A stretch of DNA of 64,000 bases, taken from the NCBI GenBank assembly GCA_965223755.1, contig CBDCXF010000001.1:806001-870000 (forward strand), written 5' to 3'. The stretch is from CBDCXF01 sp965223755 (lineage in GTDB: Bacteria; Acidobacteriota; Thermoanaerobaculia; Multivoradales; JAHEKO01). Positions within the stretch are counted from its first letter, which is position 1. Each line of letters begins with the position of its first letter. A program made the position numbers and the translations under genes. Of the stretch, positions 53,016-61,300 are shown in pieces. The notes below the pieces were generated by a model. It was not told where the DNA came from. It saw only the letters and a list, made by a program, of their open reading frames with translations, and did no database searches.

Positions 53016-54418
53016 ATTGTGCATCCTTGTTGATCCGTTGATTCAGCAACTGGGCCTGCAACCGCCCTTTCGAGTTGCGCCACCGCGATCTTCAAATCAG
53101 CCACCGTACGTGCTGTCGTCGTGCGAGTTTCAAACAGAAGATGTTCTGCATCGAGAAGATCCAACGCCGAAGAGGTACCCGCGACGTAGCCGGAACGAGC
53201 CGATTCGAGAGCCTCTTCCGCCTGCAGCGTTAGCAAATCCCGGCTGACTTCCAACTGCGCCACAATTAATGGGATCCGGGCGCGCAAGTCCTCGACTTGG
53301 GTTCGAATCTCCGCTGCGATTGCATCAACCTCGAGCTGCGTGGCGAACTCGTGGCTTTCCGCCGCGGCAGCCTCCGCGGCCAGGCGTTGGCGTCGTAGCG
53401 GCAGATTGAGGCTGCCATGGAGAGCGACAATGTCTTGGCCGTTGTCCTCCGGCGGTGTCAGACGTGCGGCTGGGTCGTCGCGATCTCTGACGTGGGTATA
53501 CGAAAAACCCACCGTCCACCCCGGGCGGAACTGTGCTTCGGCGAGAGTTGTGGCCGCGCGCGCCTCTTCACCGCGAGCGCGGAGGGCAGCCATTTCCGGC
53601 CTGCAGGACACCGCCGTCGCCACCAACGCCTCCGCCGCCTTCAGCCGCAGGCGTTCCGCGTCCGGTAACTGCCGCAGAGGCGCAACCTCAATGGCCTGCG
53701 TCGAACTCCGATCGCGCAAGCCGTTGAGCCGAGAGAGCAAGCCCTGCTCGCGAGCAGCCAACATCAGCAACTCGCTTTCGACCCGCGAAATCTCCGCCTG
53801 CAGCTTGATCACGTCCTGGCCGCGACCGAAACCGGTCGCATAGCGGCTGCGGGCAATTTCTTCGTGCTGGGAGAGATGGGCCCGCTTCTCCTCGAGAATC
53901 TGCCGTCGGTCAAGTACGAATTGCAACTCGTGGTATGCGATACGAGCAGCCGTGATCTGGCTTAGGGCCAGCGCGCCATAGGCGGCCACTTTGACGTCGG
54001 TGCGAGCCTTTCCGACGCGACGCTGCGCAGCCCGCAGTCCACGCGGAGGGAGTTTCTGGGTCAGCCCCAAGCCGGCGGTCTGTGCCCCGACACGGGTTTC
54101 GGGCGGCAGCAGGAAAAGCGAAGTGCTGAGCTGCGGATCGGTGAGCCGACCTACGGCATCGGCGGCGTGACGAGCCACATTAACCTGCTCGCCTCCTGCG
54201 GCCAGAACTGGACTGGCCTGAAGTACGTCATCGAGCAGCGCTCGCAGATTTGCGTCGCTGATCGCCATGGTGACGCGATCGACCACCGACTCCAAGGCCG
54301 AGGCCGCCCCGCTTGATTCACTGGTGTCCTGAGCCAAAACCCCTTGAGAAAAAGCCTCATGGGGAGAAACCGCTAAGACGGCGACTACCATCGCCAACCC
54401 GGCAATCTTTTTGTACAT
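53012..54418 (-). CDS. TolC/CusC-type outer-membrane channel
   Basis: 468 residues from an ATG at 54418 just after GGAGG (four-base spacing). The signal peptide is GLAMVVAVLAVSPHEAFSQ. Two repeats of long alpha-helices are typical of TolC-family channels (VGRLTDPQLSTSLFLLPPET, ITAARIAYHELQFVLDRRQI, VSRDLLTLQAEEALESARSG, VAGTSSALDLLDAEHLLFET). It forms the exit duct for the CusBA pump. The stop overlaps the CusB start. Confidence 0.92.
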   Translation of the reverse strand: MYKKIAGLAMVVAVLAVSPHEAFSQGVLAQDTSESSGAASALESVVDRVTMAISDANLRALLDDVLQASPVLAAGGEQVNVARHAADAVGRLTDPQLSTSLFLLPPETRVGAQTAGLGLTQKLPPRGLRAAQRRVGKARTDVKVAAYGALALSQITAARIAYHELQFVLDRRQILEEKRAHLSQHEEIARSRYATGFGRGQDVIKLQAEISRVESELLMLAAREQGLLSRLNGLRDRSSTQAIEVAPLRQLPDAERLRLKAAEALVATAVSCRPEMAALRARGEEARAATTLAEAQFRPGWTVGFSYTHVRDRDDPAARLTPPEDNGQDIVALHGSLNLPLRRQRLAAEAAAAESHEFATQLEVDAIAAEIRTQVEDLRARIPLIVAQLEVSRDLLTLQAEEALESARSGYVAGTSSALDLLDAEHLLFETRTTTARTVADLKIAVAQLERAVAGPVAESTDQQGCTI

Positions 54419-54481
54419 ATATCCTCCAATATCGCGGCTCTCCCGCACCTTGCGAGAGAGCAAAACTCGATTTGGAGAAAA

Positions 54482-54880
54482 TCAGAGGAGGAGGCTGGCG
54501 TAGAGGTGGGTGCGATCGAGCGACCGTACTAGGCTCGACGTTCGGTACGCGACCTCAGGTCGTGAAGCGGAATGTGGAGCAAGAGACGTGGCGCGCGGCA
54601 GCGCATATAAAACTTTCGAACTGGTGTCCGCGATCCACTTGTCCGAGTCCGAGACTCCATCCGGCCCGCAACAGGCCATGGTCTCTGCCGCCATCTTAGA
54701 GCACGAACTTTCCATGTGCTCACCGACATGAGCCGAGGCGCCCATGCCCATCGGGCAAGCGCTGCCCATGGATCCGCTTGCGCATAGCGGAGCCAACGGC
54801 GCCAGTAAGAAGCCGGCGACGACAAACACCGCTAAAAGGGCGCGCAAACCACTCGTCATTTTTGAAGTATGGCGTGGCAT
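54482..54880 (-). CDS. Small secreted Met/Cys/His-rich protein heading the Cus operon
   Basis: 132 residues from an ATG at 54880 with GGA six bases upstream. The signal peptide is SGLRALLAVFVVAGFLLAPLAPLCA. The mature part is rich in Met, Cys and His (ACPMGMGASAHVGEHMESSC, KMAAETMACCGPDGV), giving a plausible Cu(I)/Ag(I) site, followed by a basic tail. It resembles the small accessory proteins often first in Cu/Ag efflux operons; whether it is a chaperone or sensor is unknown. It lies 63 bases upstream of the TolC-like gene. Confidence 0.78.
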   Translation of the reverse strand: MPRHTSKMTSGLRALLAVFVVAGFLLAPLAPLCASGSMGSACPMGMGASAHVGEHMESSCSKMAAETMACCGPDGVSDSDKWIADTSSKVLYALPRATSLAPHSASRPEVAYRTSSLVRSLDRTHLYASLLL

Positions 54881-54908
54881 CGATCTTCCAGTCAATCTAC
54901 AGGAACCA

Positions 54909-54932
54909 TTGATAGGGTCGGACCCCGATCAA
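54909..54932. promoter_or_regulatory. 24-bp inverted repeat upstream of the Cus operon, candidate operator
   Basis: The dyad has TTGAT/ATCAA outer arms and GGGTC/GACCC inner arms with one unmatched base, centred about 40 bases upstream of the first gene of the operon. No T-run follows, so it is not a terminator. A metal-responsive repressor or activator could bind it, but no regulator gene (CueR, CsoR, CopY or CusR) is present nearby. Confidence 0.5.
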
Positions 54933-54969
54933 GGCGGCTTTCGAACACGGTACGGATCGGCGGTCGTTC

Positions 54970-54997
54970 TTGGCTCTACTAGTCACTCCCGTAGAAT
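54970..54997 (+). promoter_or_regulatory. Candidate sigma-70 promoter of the RimK-like gene
   Basis: TTGGCT (54970-54975), a 16-base spacer and TAGAAT (54992-54997), about 28 bases before the ATG at 55026. This is a good match to -35/-10 elements. Confidence 0.5.
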
Positions 54998-55025
54998 CCC
55001 GGCGCACAGTTCAACGCCGCCTCAC

Positions 55026-56219
55026 ATGCGAATCGCCATACTCTCCCGAGCCCCCAATTGCTACAGCACGCGTCGGCTAGTGCAGGCAGCGCGCAACCGT
55101 GGCCACGAAGTCGGTGTGCTGGACATCCTCGATCTCGCCATCTCGATCGAGCAGCGCATTCCGGATCTCTTTTATCGCGGCGAACCCTTACCCGAATTTG
55201 ACGCGGTGATTCCGCGCATCGGCACTTCACTGACCTTCCACGGCACTACCGTGGTACGCCAGTTCGAGCAAATGGGCGTTTTCTGCGCCAATTCGGCAAC
55301 CGCTATTTCCGACTCGCGCGACAAGCTTCGTTCACTGCAGATTCTCAGCCGCCACGATGTCGGCATTCCGCCGACCGAGTTCGTCCGCCACAGCAAGGAC
55401 GTGCGCCCGGCGATCGAGCGGGTCGGCGGCCTACCGGTGGTAATCAAAGTGCTCGAGGGAACCCAGGGAGTCGGGGTGATCTTGGCCGAGAGCGCCGAGA
55501 TGGCCGGCGCCATCGTCGAGACCATGCACAGTGCCAGTCAGCATGTACTCATTCAGAAGTTCGTCGCCGAAAGCAAAGGACGGGATATCCGAGCCTTCGT
55601 GGTCGGCGACCGTGTCGTCGCCGCCGAACGGCGCATCGCGCAGAAAGGCGAGTTTCGCTCCAACCTGCATCGCGGCGGGGTAGCCGAACCGGTATCCCTC
55701 GACCAGGATTACGAAGCGACTGCGGTCAATGCGGCTCAGATCCTCGGCCTGCGCGTCGCCGGAGTCGACATGCTCGAAACCCGTCAAGGACCCCAGATCA
55801 TCGAAGTCAACTCCTCGCCCGGCCTGGAAGGCATCGAGAAGGCCACGCGCATCGATGTCGCGCGCGCCATCATCGAATACATCCAAGAGCACGTCGCCAT
55901 TCCGGAACTCGACCTGCGTCAGCGCCTGACCGTGAGTCGCGGTTATGGCGTGGTCGAGATCCCGGTGGGACAGATGTCGGGTCTCGAAGGCAAAACCATC
56001 GACGACTGCGGGTTGCGCGGCCGCGAGGGCCGGGTCCTCACTCTGCACCGAGAGGGAAAGGTGATTCCCAACCCGCTCGGCTCTCGCGTTCTCGAGCACA
56101 ACGACCGACTTCTCTGTTTCGGCAAACTCGACTATCTCAAGAGTTTCCTGCCGGACGTCAAACCGACGCGCCTGCGCAAACTGCCGCGCGAATCCAATCC
56201 CCGCAACCCTGAGAACTAG
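55026..56219 (+). CDS. rimK: RimK-family ATP-grasp ligase with C-terminal TrkA-C-like domain
   Basis: 397 residues from an ATG at 55026. The N-terminal pre-ATP-grasp part has ILSRAPNCYSTRRLVQAA and VIPRIGTSLTFHGTTVVRQF. The ATP-grasp core has PPTEFVRHSKD, VIKVLEGTQGVGVILAES and DMLETRQGPQIIEVNSSPGL. Residues about 315-390 resemble a TrkA-C ligand domain (GVVEIPVGQMSGLEGKTIDD, SRVLEHNDRLLCFGKLDYLK). RimK adds glutamate to the C-terminus of ribosomal protein S6, or makes related alpha-glutamyl bonds. The aspartoacylase-like gene ten bases downstream probably works with it. Confidence 0.88.
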   Translation: MRIAILSRAPNCYSTRRLVQAARNRGHEVGVLDILDLAISIEQRIPDLFYRGEPLPEFDAVIPRIGTSLTFHGTTVVRQFEQMGVFCANSATAISDSRDKLRSLQILSRHDVGIPPTEFVRHSKDVRPAIERVGGLPVVIKVLEGTQGVGVILAESAEMAGAIVETMHSASQHVLIQKFVAESKGRDIRAFVVGDRVVAAERRIAQKGEFRSNLHRGGVAEPVSLDQDYEATAVNAAQILGLRVAGVDMLETRQGPQIIEVNSSPGLEGIEKATRIDVARAIIEYIQEHVAIPELDLRQRLTVSRGYGVVEIPVGQMSGLEGKTIDDCGLRGREGRVLTLHREGKVIPNPLGSRVLEHNDRLLCFGKLDYLKSFLPDVKPTRLRKLPRESNPRNPEN

Positions 56220-56229
56220 CGAGCCTAAA

Positions 56230-57303
56230 TTGCCAAAAAAGAAGATGTTTCAAGTCGCGGGCACCAAAGTGCCGTTGGGCAAGACCCGCGACCTGGCGCT
56301 ACCCATCTCTCAGACTTACTCAGGCGTGGACGTCAATCTACCGTTGCGAGTCATCCGCGGACAAAAGACCGGACCGGTGGTCCTGCTCACCGCCGCGATT
56401 CATGGCGACGAGCTCAATGGCATCGGCATCATCCGCGAGCTCATCCTCAACCCACCGTTCGAGATCGTCAAAGGGACTTTGGTACTGGTGCCGGTGATCA
56501 ACATCTTCGGACTCGAACGCAAAACGCGTTATCTACCCGACCGCCGCGACCTCAACCGCAACTTCCCCGGCAGTGAAAATGGGAGCATGGCGCGCCGCAT
56601 CGCCCACACCGTGTTTCAAGAGCTGATCTGCAAAGCAGACTATTGCATCGACTTCCACACCGCCGCTATCCAGCGGACGAATTTCCCCAACATCCGTGGC
56701 GATCTGACTGTTCCCGAGGTCGAACGCCTGGCGATGGCTTTTGGCAGTAACCTGGTCGTGCACGGCACCGGAGTCACGGGTACGTTGCGCAAGGCGGCGA
56801 CCGAAGCCGGCCACCCAACCATCCTGGTCGAAGCCGGCGAAGTCTGGAAGGTCGAGCCAGCGGTGGTCGAGTTCGGAGTGCGGGGAGTTCGCAATGTGCT
56901 CATCGAGCTCGGCATGGCCGAGGGCAAGGCCGCCAAGCCGATCTACCAAGCCCGCGTTGAGACCACCAAATGGCTGCGCACCGATGTCGGCGGCTTCTTG
57001 CAGTTCCACACCGCCCCTGGCGAAGTCATTCGCAAGGGCGAGCCGGTCGCGACCTGCACCAACTTGCTCGGCGCCGAGCGAGGCCAGATCGTCGCGCCGG
57101 AGTCTGGAGTCGTGCTCTCGGTGACCACCCTGCCGACCGTCAAGCCGGGCGATCCGGTGTGCCACATGGCGATCCCAGACAAAGGCGTCAAGTCGATCGA
57201 AAAGGCGCTCGCCAAGGCTTCGCACGAAAGCCTCCACCAAAGGCTGCGCGACGATCTCGCCAGCAGTGTTGCCGTCGCCGAGCCCAACGGATCGGTCGCC
57301 TAA
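56230..57303 (+). CDS. Succinylglutamate desuccinylase/aspartoacylase family protein
   Basis: 357 residues from a TTG at 56230; an in-frame ATG at 56245 is an alternative. Zinc carboxypeptidase-like fold: His58 and Glu61 in AAIHGDELNG, and the third ligand His143 in CIDFHTAAI. The C-terminal part (GEVIRKGEPVATCTNLLGAE, GVVLSVTTLPTVKPGDPVCH) resembles a lipoyl-like beta domain. It follows the RimK-like ligase directly, a pairing also found in other genomes. A role as counterpart deacylase/de-tailing enzyme is inference. The last bases overlap the convergent cotransporter gene. Confidence 0.87.
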   Translation: MPKKKMFQVAGTKVPLGKTRDLALPISQTYSGVDVNLPLRVIRGQKTGPVVLLTAAIHGDELNGIGIIRELILNPPFEIVKGTLVLVPVINIFGLERKTRYLPDRRDLNRNFPGSENGSMARRIAHTVFQELICKADYCIDFHTAAIQRTNFPNIRGDLTVPEVERLAMAFGSNLVVHGTGVTGTLRKAATEAGHPTILVEAGEVWKVEPAVVEFGVRGVRNVLIELGMAEGKAAKPIYQARVETTKWLRTDVGGFLQFHTAPGEVIRKGEPVATCTNLLGAERGQIVAPESGVVLSVTTLPTVKPGDPVCHMAIPDKGVKSIEKALAKASHESLHQRLRDDLASSVAVAEPNGSVA

Positions 57304-59015
57304 GCCGCGGCCGTCTTGCGCGGCTCAGCCTGACTTTTCGCGGCGGACTCACTGGCCTCATGCCGCTCAATTACTAGCCGAGCGACACGTTTGGCGAAGT
57401 AATACATACGATTCAAGGATTCGACCAACTCGGTTTCAATGCGAAAGACTTCAAGCCGATTCGGATCCGGGGCAACCAATCGACGTGAGAGGTGGGCCTC
57501 AACGTCGGAGGTAAGCCCACGAATTTCCTCCTTGGCACCGCGCACCTCCTTGGCAGCCTGCAAATCGTCGAAAACAATCGCCTGGGTCGCGGTTTCAACC
57601 GCCCAATGCACGCGCCGGTGCAGGCCGCGCAATTGCTCACGCGTTTCCTGACTCATCTCCAACCCAAGTCGTAGCCGAGTGCGGCCCGCATCGACTAGAT
57701 TGGTCTCGATCATGTCGCCGATGTTTTCGAAGTAGTTCGCCGCAGATAGAAGGTCGGACACCCGTTTGGACTGCTTACTGGTCAGGTTCTCTACAGATAA
57801 TTGACCGAGGTATTCGATGACCCCGGCGTGGATCTCGTCGACCTGCTCGTCCATCTCCTCAAGGTCTCTGAGCTCCGCTTCTTGGCCGCTGAAAACCGGC
57901 TCAATCGCTTGTTTCACCATTGCTTGGACGGCGGCGCCAAGGCGAGCCAACTCCAACCGCACGACATCGAGCCCCAGCGCTGGGGTGTGCACCAAAATGT
58001 CGTCAAGACGTCTGCGTTTTGGTTCTACCTCATCTGGTTGGTCTGGCACTAGCCTTTTCACCAGCCGCGCAAGCTGCGGCGTGAAACCGATAAACAACGC
58101 TGTGTTGGCGACGTTAAAGATCGTGTGCGAGTTGGCAATCTGGCGCGGCACCTCAGCCTTGAGACGCGCCAGTCCCTGAAGATGATCTGCCGTTGGCGAG
58201 ACCAGCCCGACCAGGGCCGCCAAATAGTCGATTAACCCAATCCAGATCAGTACCCCCACGACGTTGAAGATGACGTGTGCCACCGCCGCCCGCACCGCCT
58301 CTCGGGGCTTGCCGATTGCCGACAGCATCGCCGTGACGCAAGTGCCGATGTTGGCACCTAACACCAGGGCAATCCCGGCCTCTAAGCTCAAAAAGCCTTC
58401 GCTGGCGAGCACTACGATTACTCCGGTGGTAGCGGAAGAACTCTGCACCAACGCCGTGAACGCCGCTCCAATGAGGACACCCAACAGCGGGTTGTCCAAA
58501 TTGCGCATGGCATCGATAAACGGCGCATAGTCGCGCAATGGCGCGGTCGCCTCCTTCATCACTTCCATGCCGAAGAACAACAGCCCCAAACCCATGATCG
58601 CTCGACCGAGACTGGCAACGTTCTCCTTCTTGGCGACGAGGGACAGCAGGAAACCGGCGGCCACCAAAATCAGCGCATAGTGGGTGACCTTGAAGGCGAC
58701 CACTTGGGTGGTGATCGTGGTGCCGATATTCGACCCAAGAATGATCCCGATCGCCTGCGAGAGATTGAGCAACCCCGCGGTGATGAACCCAACCACCAAC
58801 ACCGTCGTGACTGAGGATGACTGGATCATCGCTGTGATCATGGCGCCTGCCGACACTCCCTTGAAGCGGTTGGCGGTCATCCAATCGAGCAACGAGCGCA
58901 TCCGGTCGCCGGCAATCAACTTGAGCGCGTCGGTCATCTTCTCCATCCCGTAAAGGAATAGAGCCAATCCACCAGCTAAGCCCATGAGAATAAGGCCTAA
59001 TTGAAGATCACCCAT
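57300..59015 (-). CDS. Na/Pi cotransporter family protein with PhoU-like tail
   Basis: 571 residues. Two inverted QSSS repeats (AMIQSSSVTTVLVVGFITAG, ALVQSSSATTGVIVVLASEG) within about eight transmembrane helices define the NptA/YjbB-type sodium-phosphate symporter. The C-terminal about 200 residues are cytoplasmic and PhoU-like (VRLELARLGAAVQAMVKQAI, RVSDLLSAANYFENIGDMIE). It probably transports phosphate. Its 3' end overlaps the aspartoacylase gene by four bases (convergent). Confidence 0.92.
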   Translation of the reverse strand: MGDLQLGLILMGLAGGLALFLYGMEKMTDALKLIAGDRMRSLLDWMTANRFKGVSAGAMITAMIQSSSVTTVLVVGFITAGLLNLSQAIGIILGSNIGTTITTQVVAFKVTHYALILVAAGFLLSLVAKKENVASLGRAIMGLGLLFFGMEVMKEATAPLRDYAPFIDAMRNLDNPLLGVLIGAAFTALVQSSSATTGVIVVLASEGFLSLEAGIALVLGANIGTCVTAMLSAIGKPREAVRAAVAHVIFNVVGVLIWIGLIDYLAALVGLVSPTADHLQGLARLKAEVPRQIANSHTIFNVANTALFIGFTPQLARLVKRLVPDQPDEVEPKRRRLDDILVHTPALGLDVVRLELARLGAAVQAMVKQAIEPVFSGQEAELRDLEEMDEQVDEIHAGVIEYLGQLSVENLTSKQSKRVSDLLSAANYFENIGDMIETNLVDAGRTRLRLGLEMSQETREQLRGLHRRVHWAVETATQAIVFDDLQAAKEVRGAKEEIRGLTSDVEAHLSRRLVAPDPNRLEVFRIETELVESLNRMYYFAKRVARLVIERHEASESAAKSQAEPRKTAAA

Positions 59016-59199
59016 CGGCGGAATGGTTGCACAGTACGGCGATGCCTGTCACGGTTGCTGTCCCGAGAATGCGTCAGCAGTCGCTTTCAGTCCGCTGGCC
59101 TGCGCTAACATCCGACCCGCGTACACTTCCAATCTCCGGAGCCTGGGAGCGCTGGAGACCGAAGCTGGGAACCGCACAATTTTGGAATACCGAAAGACC

Positions 59200-60495
59200 G
59201 TGACCATCCTTGAAGATCTTCAGGCGCGCGGCCTCATTCACCAGATCGCCGACCACGAAGAAGCACCGCTGGCGCAGTTGCTGGAAACTCCGCAAAGCGT
59301 CTATGCCGGATTCGATCCGACTGCTCCCAGCCTTCACGTCGGCAATCTGATTCCATTGCTCGGCTTGCGCCGCTTTCAAGAGGCCGGCCATCGCGCCATT
59401 CCTCTCGCTGGCGGTGCCACCGGCATGGTTGGCGACCCGAGTGGTCGCAGCTCCGAGCGGATTTTGTTGTCGGAGGACGAACTGCGGGCCAACATCGCTG
59501 GCATCCGCAGCCAACTGGAACAGCTCCTCGACTTCTCCAACGACCGCGCGATTCTGGTCGACAACCTCGACTGGACGCGAGAAGTGCACTTGCTCCCATT
59601 TCTGCGCGATACCGGCAAGCACTTCAGCATCAACGCCATGCTGCGCAAAGACTCGGTTCAAGGCCGCCTTGAACGCGAAGGTGAGGGCATCTCGTACACC
59701 GAGTTCAGCTACATGCTGCTGCAGGCGTTCGACTTCCAGAACCTGTATGAAAACTACGACTGCCGCATCCAAATCGGTGGCAGCGATCAATGGGGCAATA
59801 TCACCGCCGGCACTGAACTGATCCGCAAAAAACTCGGCCAGCGAGCCTACGGCGTAACCTTCCCCCTCCTGACCAACGCCGATGGCAGTAAGTTCGGCAA
59901 AACCGCCGAAGGATCGGTGTGGCTCGATCCCAACCTCACCAGCCCCTATGCCTTCCGCCAGTTTTGGTACAACACCGACGACGCCGATCTCGTCAGCCGG
60001 CTCAAGTCCTTTACCTTCTTGCCCTTGCACGAGATCGAAGACTTGGCGAGTCGGGTCGACGGCGATCCCAACGCGGTACGGCGAGTCCTGGCACGCGAAA
60101 TGACCACTCTCGTGCACGGCCGGGAGGAGGCCGAGCGAGTCGAGCGCGCAGCAACGGTTCTCTTCTCCAAGGACGCGGACCTCAACGAAATCCCGGTCGA
60201 GTACCTTGCGGATGCGTTTTCCGGCGCGCCGGTCACCGAGCTTCCCCGAGGCTGGTTCGTCGGCGACGGCACTCCTTTTGTGGACCTGGCCGTGCGCGTG
60301 ATCCGAGAGGGGGACGAGCCCATTTCCAAAGGTGCAGCGCGACGCCTGATCGAGCAAAACTCCCTGGCCTTGAACGGCCGCAAAATTTCGAATCCGTTCC
60401 ACTCCGTCACCGTCAATGAACTGCTGCATGACCGCTATTTGGTCGTGCGCAAAGGCAAGCGCCACGATTTTCTAGGGTGCGTAATCGACGACTGA
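59200..60495 (+). CDS. tyrS: Tyrosyl-tRNA synthetase
   Basis: 431 residues from a GTG at 59200, chosen because VTILEDLQARGLIHQ aligns with the usual TyrS start; the frame is open 59 codons further. Class I signatures are HVGN (46-49, HIGH-like) and KFGKT (231-235, KMSKS-like). The substrate pocket segment is GGSDQWGNITAGTELIRK, and a C-terminal S4 RNA-binding domain follows (AARRLIEQNSLALNGRKISN). It charges tRNA-Tyr. It is the only aminoacyl-tRNA synthetase in the window. Confidence 0.95.
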   Translation: MTILEDLQARGLIHQIADHEEAPLAQLLETPQSVYAGFDPTAPSLHVGNLIPLLGLRRFQEAGHRAIPLAGGATGMVGDPSGRSSERILLSEDELRANIAGIRSQLEQLLDFSNDRAILVDNLDWTREVHLLPFLRDTGKHFSINAMLRKDSVQGRLEREGEGISYTEFSYMLLQAFDFQNLYENYDCRIQIGGSDQWGNITAGTELIRKKLGQRAYGVTFPLLTNADGSKFGKTAEGSVWLDPNLTSPYAFRQFWYNTDDADLVSRLKSFTFLPLHEIEDLASRVDGDPNAVRRVLAREMTTLVHGREEAERVERAATVLFSKDADLNEIPVEYLADAFSGAPVTELPRGWFVGDGTPFVDLAVRVIREGDEPISKGAARRLIEQNSLALNGRKISNPFHSVTVNELLHDRYLVVRKGKRHDFLGCVIDD

Positions 60496-60521
60496 TCTGA
60501 GGTCGCGGATCAACCCCGCTC

Positions 60522-61235
60522 ATGACCACTTCTCGCCTCAAAAAGCGGCGGCGCCGCCGGTTGGTGCGACGAAGCCTCGTCACTGGCTTCTTAATCGTCT
60601 TCAGTCTCTTCTACCTGCAGTGCGCCCCGGCTCGCTATAACGTCTTTGCTCCACTCGACCTCAAGGACAGCCCTACTTTTGTCACTCCCTGGAAGTTGCA
60701 ACTCGCCAGCGTTGACGCCTGTTATGGCGCACTTCGCGACGCGGGCATCGTCTACGAACGTCTACCGGATGAGGCCAAGGGACCTGGTTGCGGGTTCGAA
60801 GATGTTGCGCGGCTTCACCAATCTCTGACTGAGTGGGGCGCAGACGTCACCCTTACCTGTCCAATGCTTGCCGCGCTGGCCCTGTGGGAACGCCACACCT
60901 TGCAGCCCGCCGCCAAAGAAATTTTCGGCTCGCCTGTGGCGCGCGCGCGCCACTTTGGAACCTATTCCTGCCGCAATATCAACAACCAACAGTTCGGCCG
61001 GCGCTCCGAACACGCTACAGCCAACGCGGTCGATGTCGCAGGCTTCGTACTCGCTGACGGCCGCGAGATCAGCGTCCTCCGCGATTGGGGGTTCAAGACT
61101 TCAGAGGGACGCTTCCTCGATCGCATACACAGTGGTGCCTGCGACCACTTCGCCATGGTCCTCGGTCCGGATGCCAACGAGCTACACCGAGATCATTTTC
61201 ATTTTGATCAAGGACAGTATGAAGGCTGCTCTTAG
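60522..61235 (+). CDS. Extensin-like C-terminal domain protein (peptidoglycan-associated)
   Basis: 237 residues from an ATG at 60522. A basic N-terminus (RLKKRRRRRLVRRSL) precedes one hydrophobic segment (VTGFLIVFSLFYLQCAPARY) that could anchor it in the membrane. The rest is the extensin-like domain with the LAS-type zinc motifs SEHATANAVDV (His...Asp) and DHFHFD (HxH), and paired cysteines (YGALRD...CGFED, TCPM, YSCRN, GACDHF). The fold is shared with D-Ala-D-Ala/M15-like peptidases, so a cell-wall role is likely. Confidence 0.85.
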   Translation: MTTSRLKKRRRRRLVRRSLVTGFLIVFSLFYLQCAPARYNVFAPLDLKDSPTFVTPWKLQLASVDACYGALRDAGIVYERLPDEAKGPGCGFEDVARLHQSLTEWGADVTLTCPMLAALALWERHTLQPAAKEIFGSPVARARHFGTYSCRNINNQQFGRRSEHATANAVDVAGFVLADGREISVLRDWGFKTSEGRFLDRIHSGACDHFAMVLGPDANELHRDHFHFDQGQYEGCS

Positions 61236-61300
61236 ATAGGATTCAGGCATCAACGGCAGGGAACGCGTAGTGCGGTTGATGCCTCACCCTGCTCTTAACC

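Noticed and set aside
54744..55025. N-terminal extension of the RimK frame
   Set aside because: The frame is open upstream but crosses the first Cus-operon gene on the other strand and the candidate promoter. The typical RimK start is the ATG at 55026.
59023..59199. N-terminal extension of tyrS
   Set aside because: The 59 extra residues resemble no TyrS N-terminus, and the GTG at 59200 matches the family's start.
59074..60465. 463-residue ORF opposite tyrS
   Set aside because: Antisense shadow; TyrS signatures and the S4 domain are on the plus strand.
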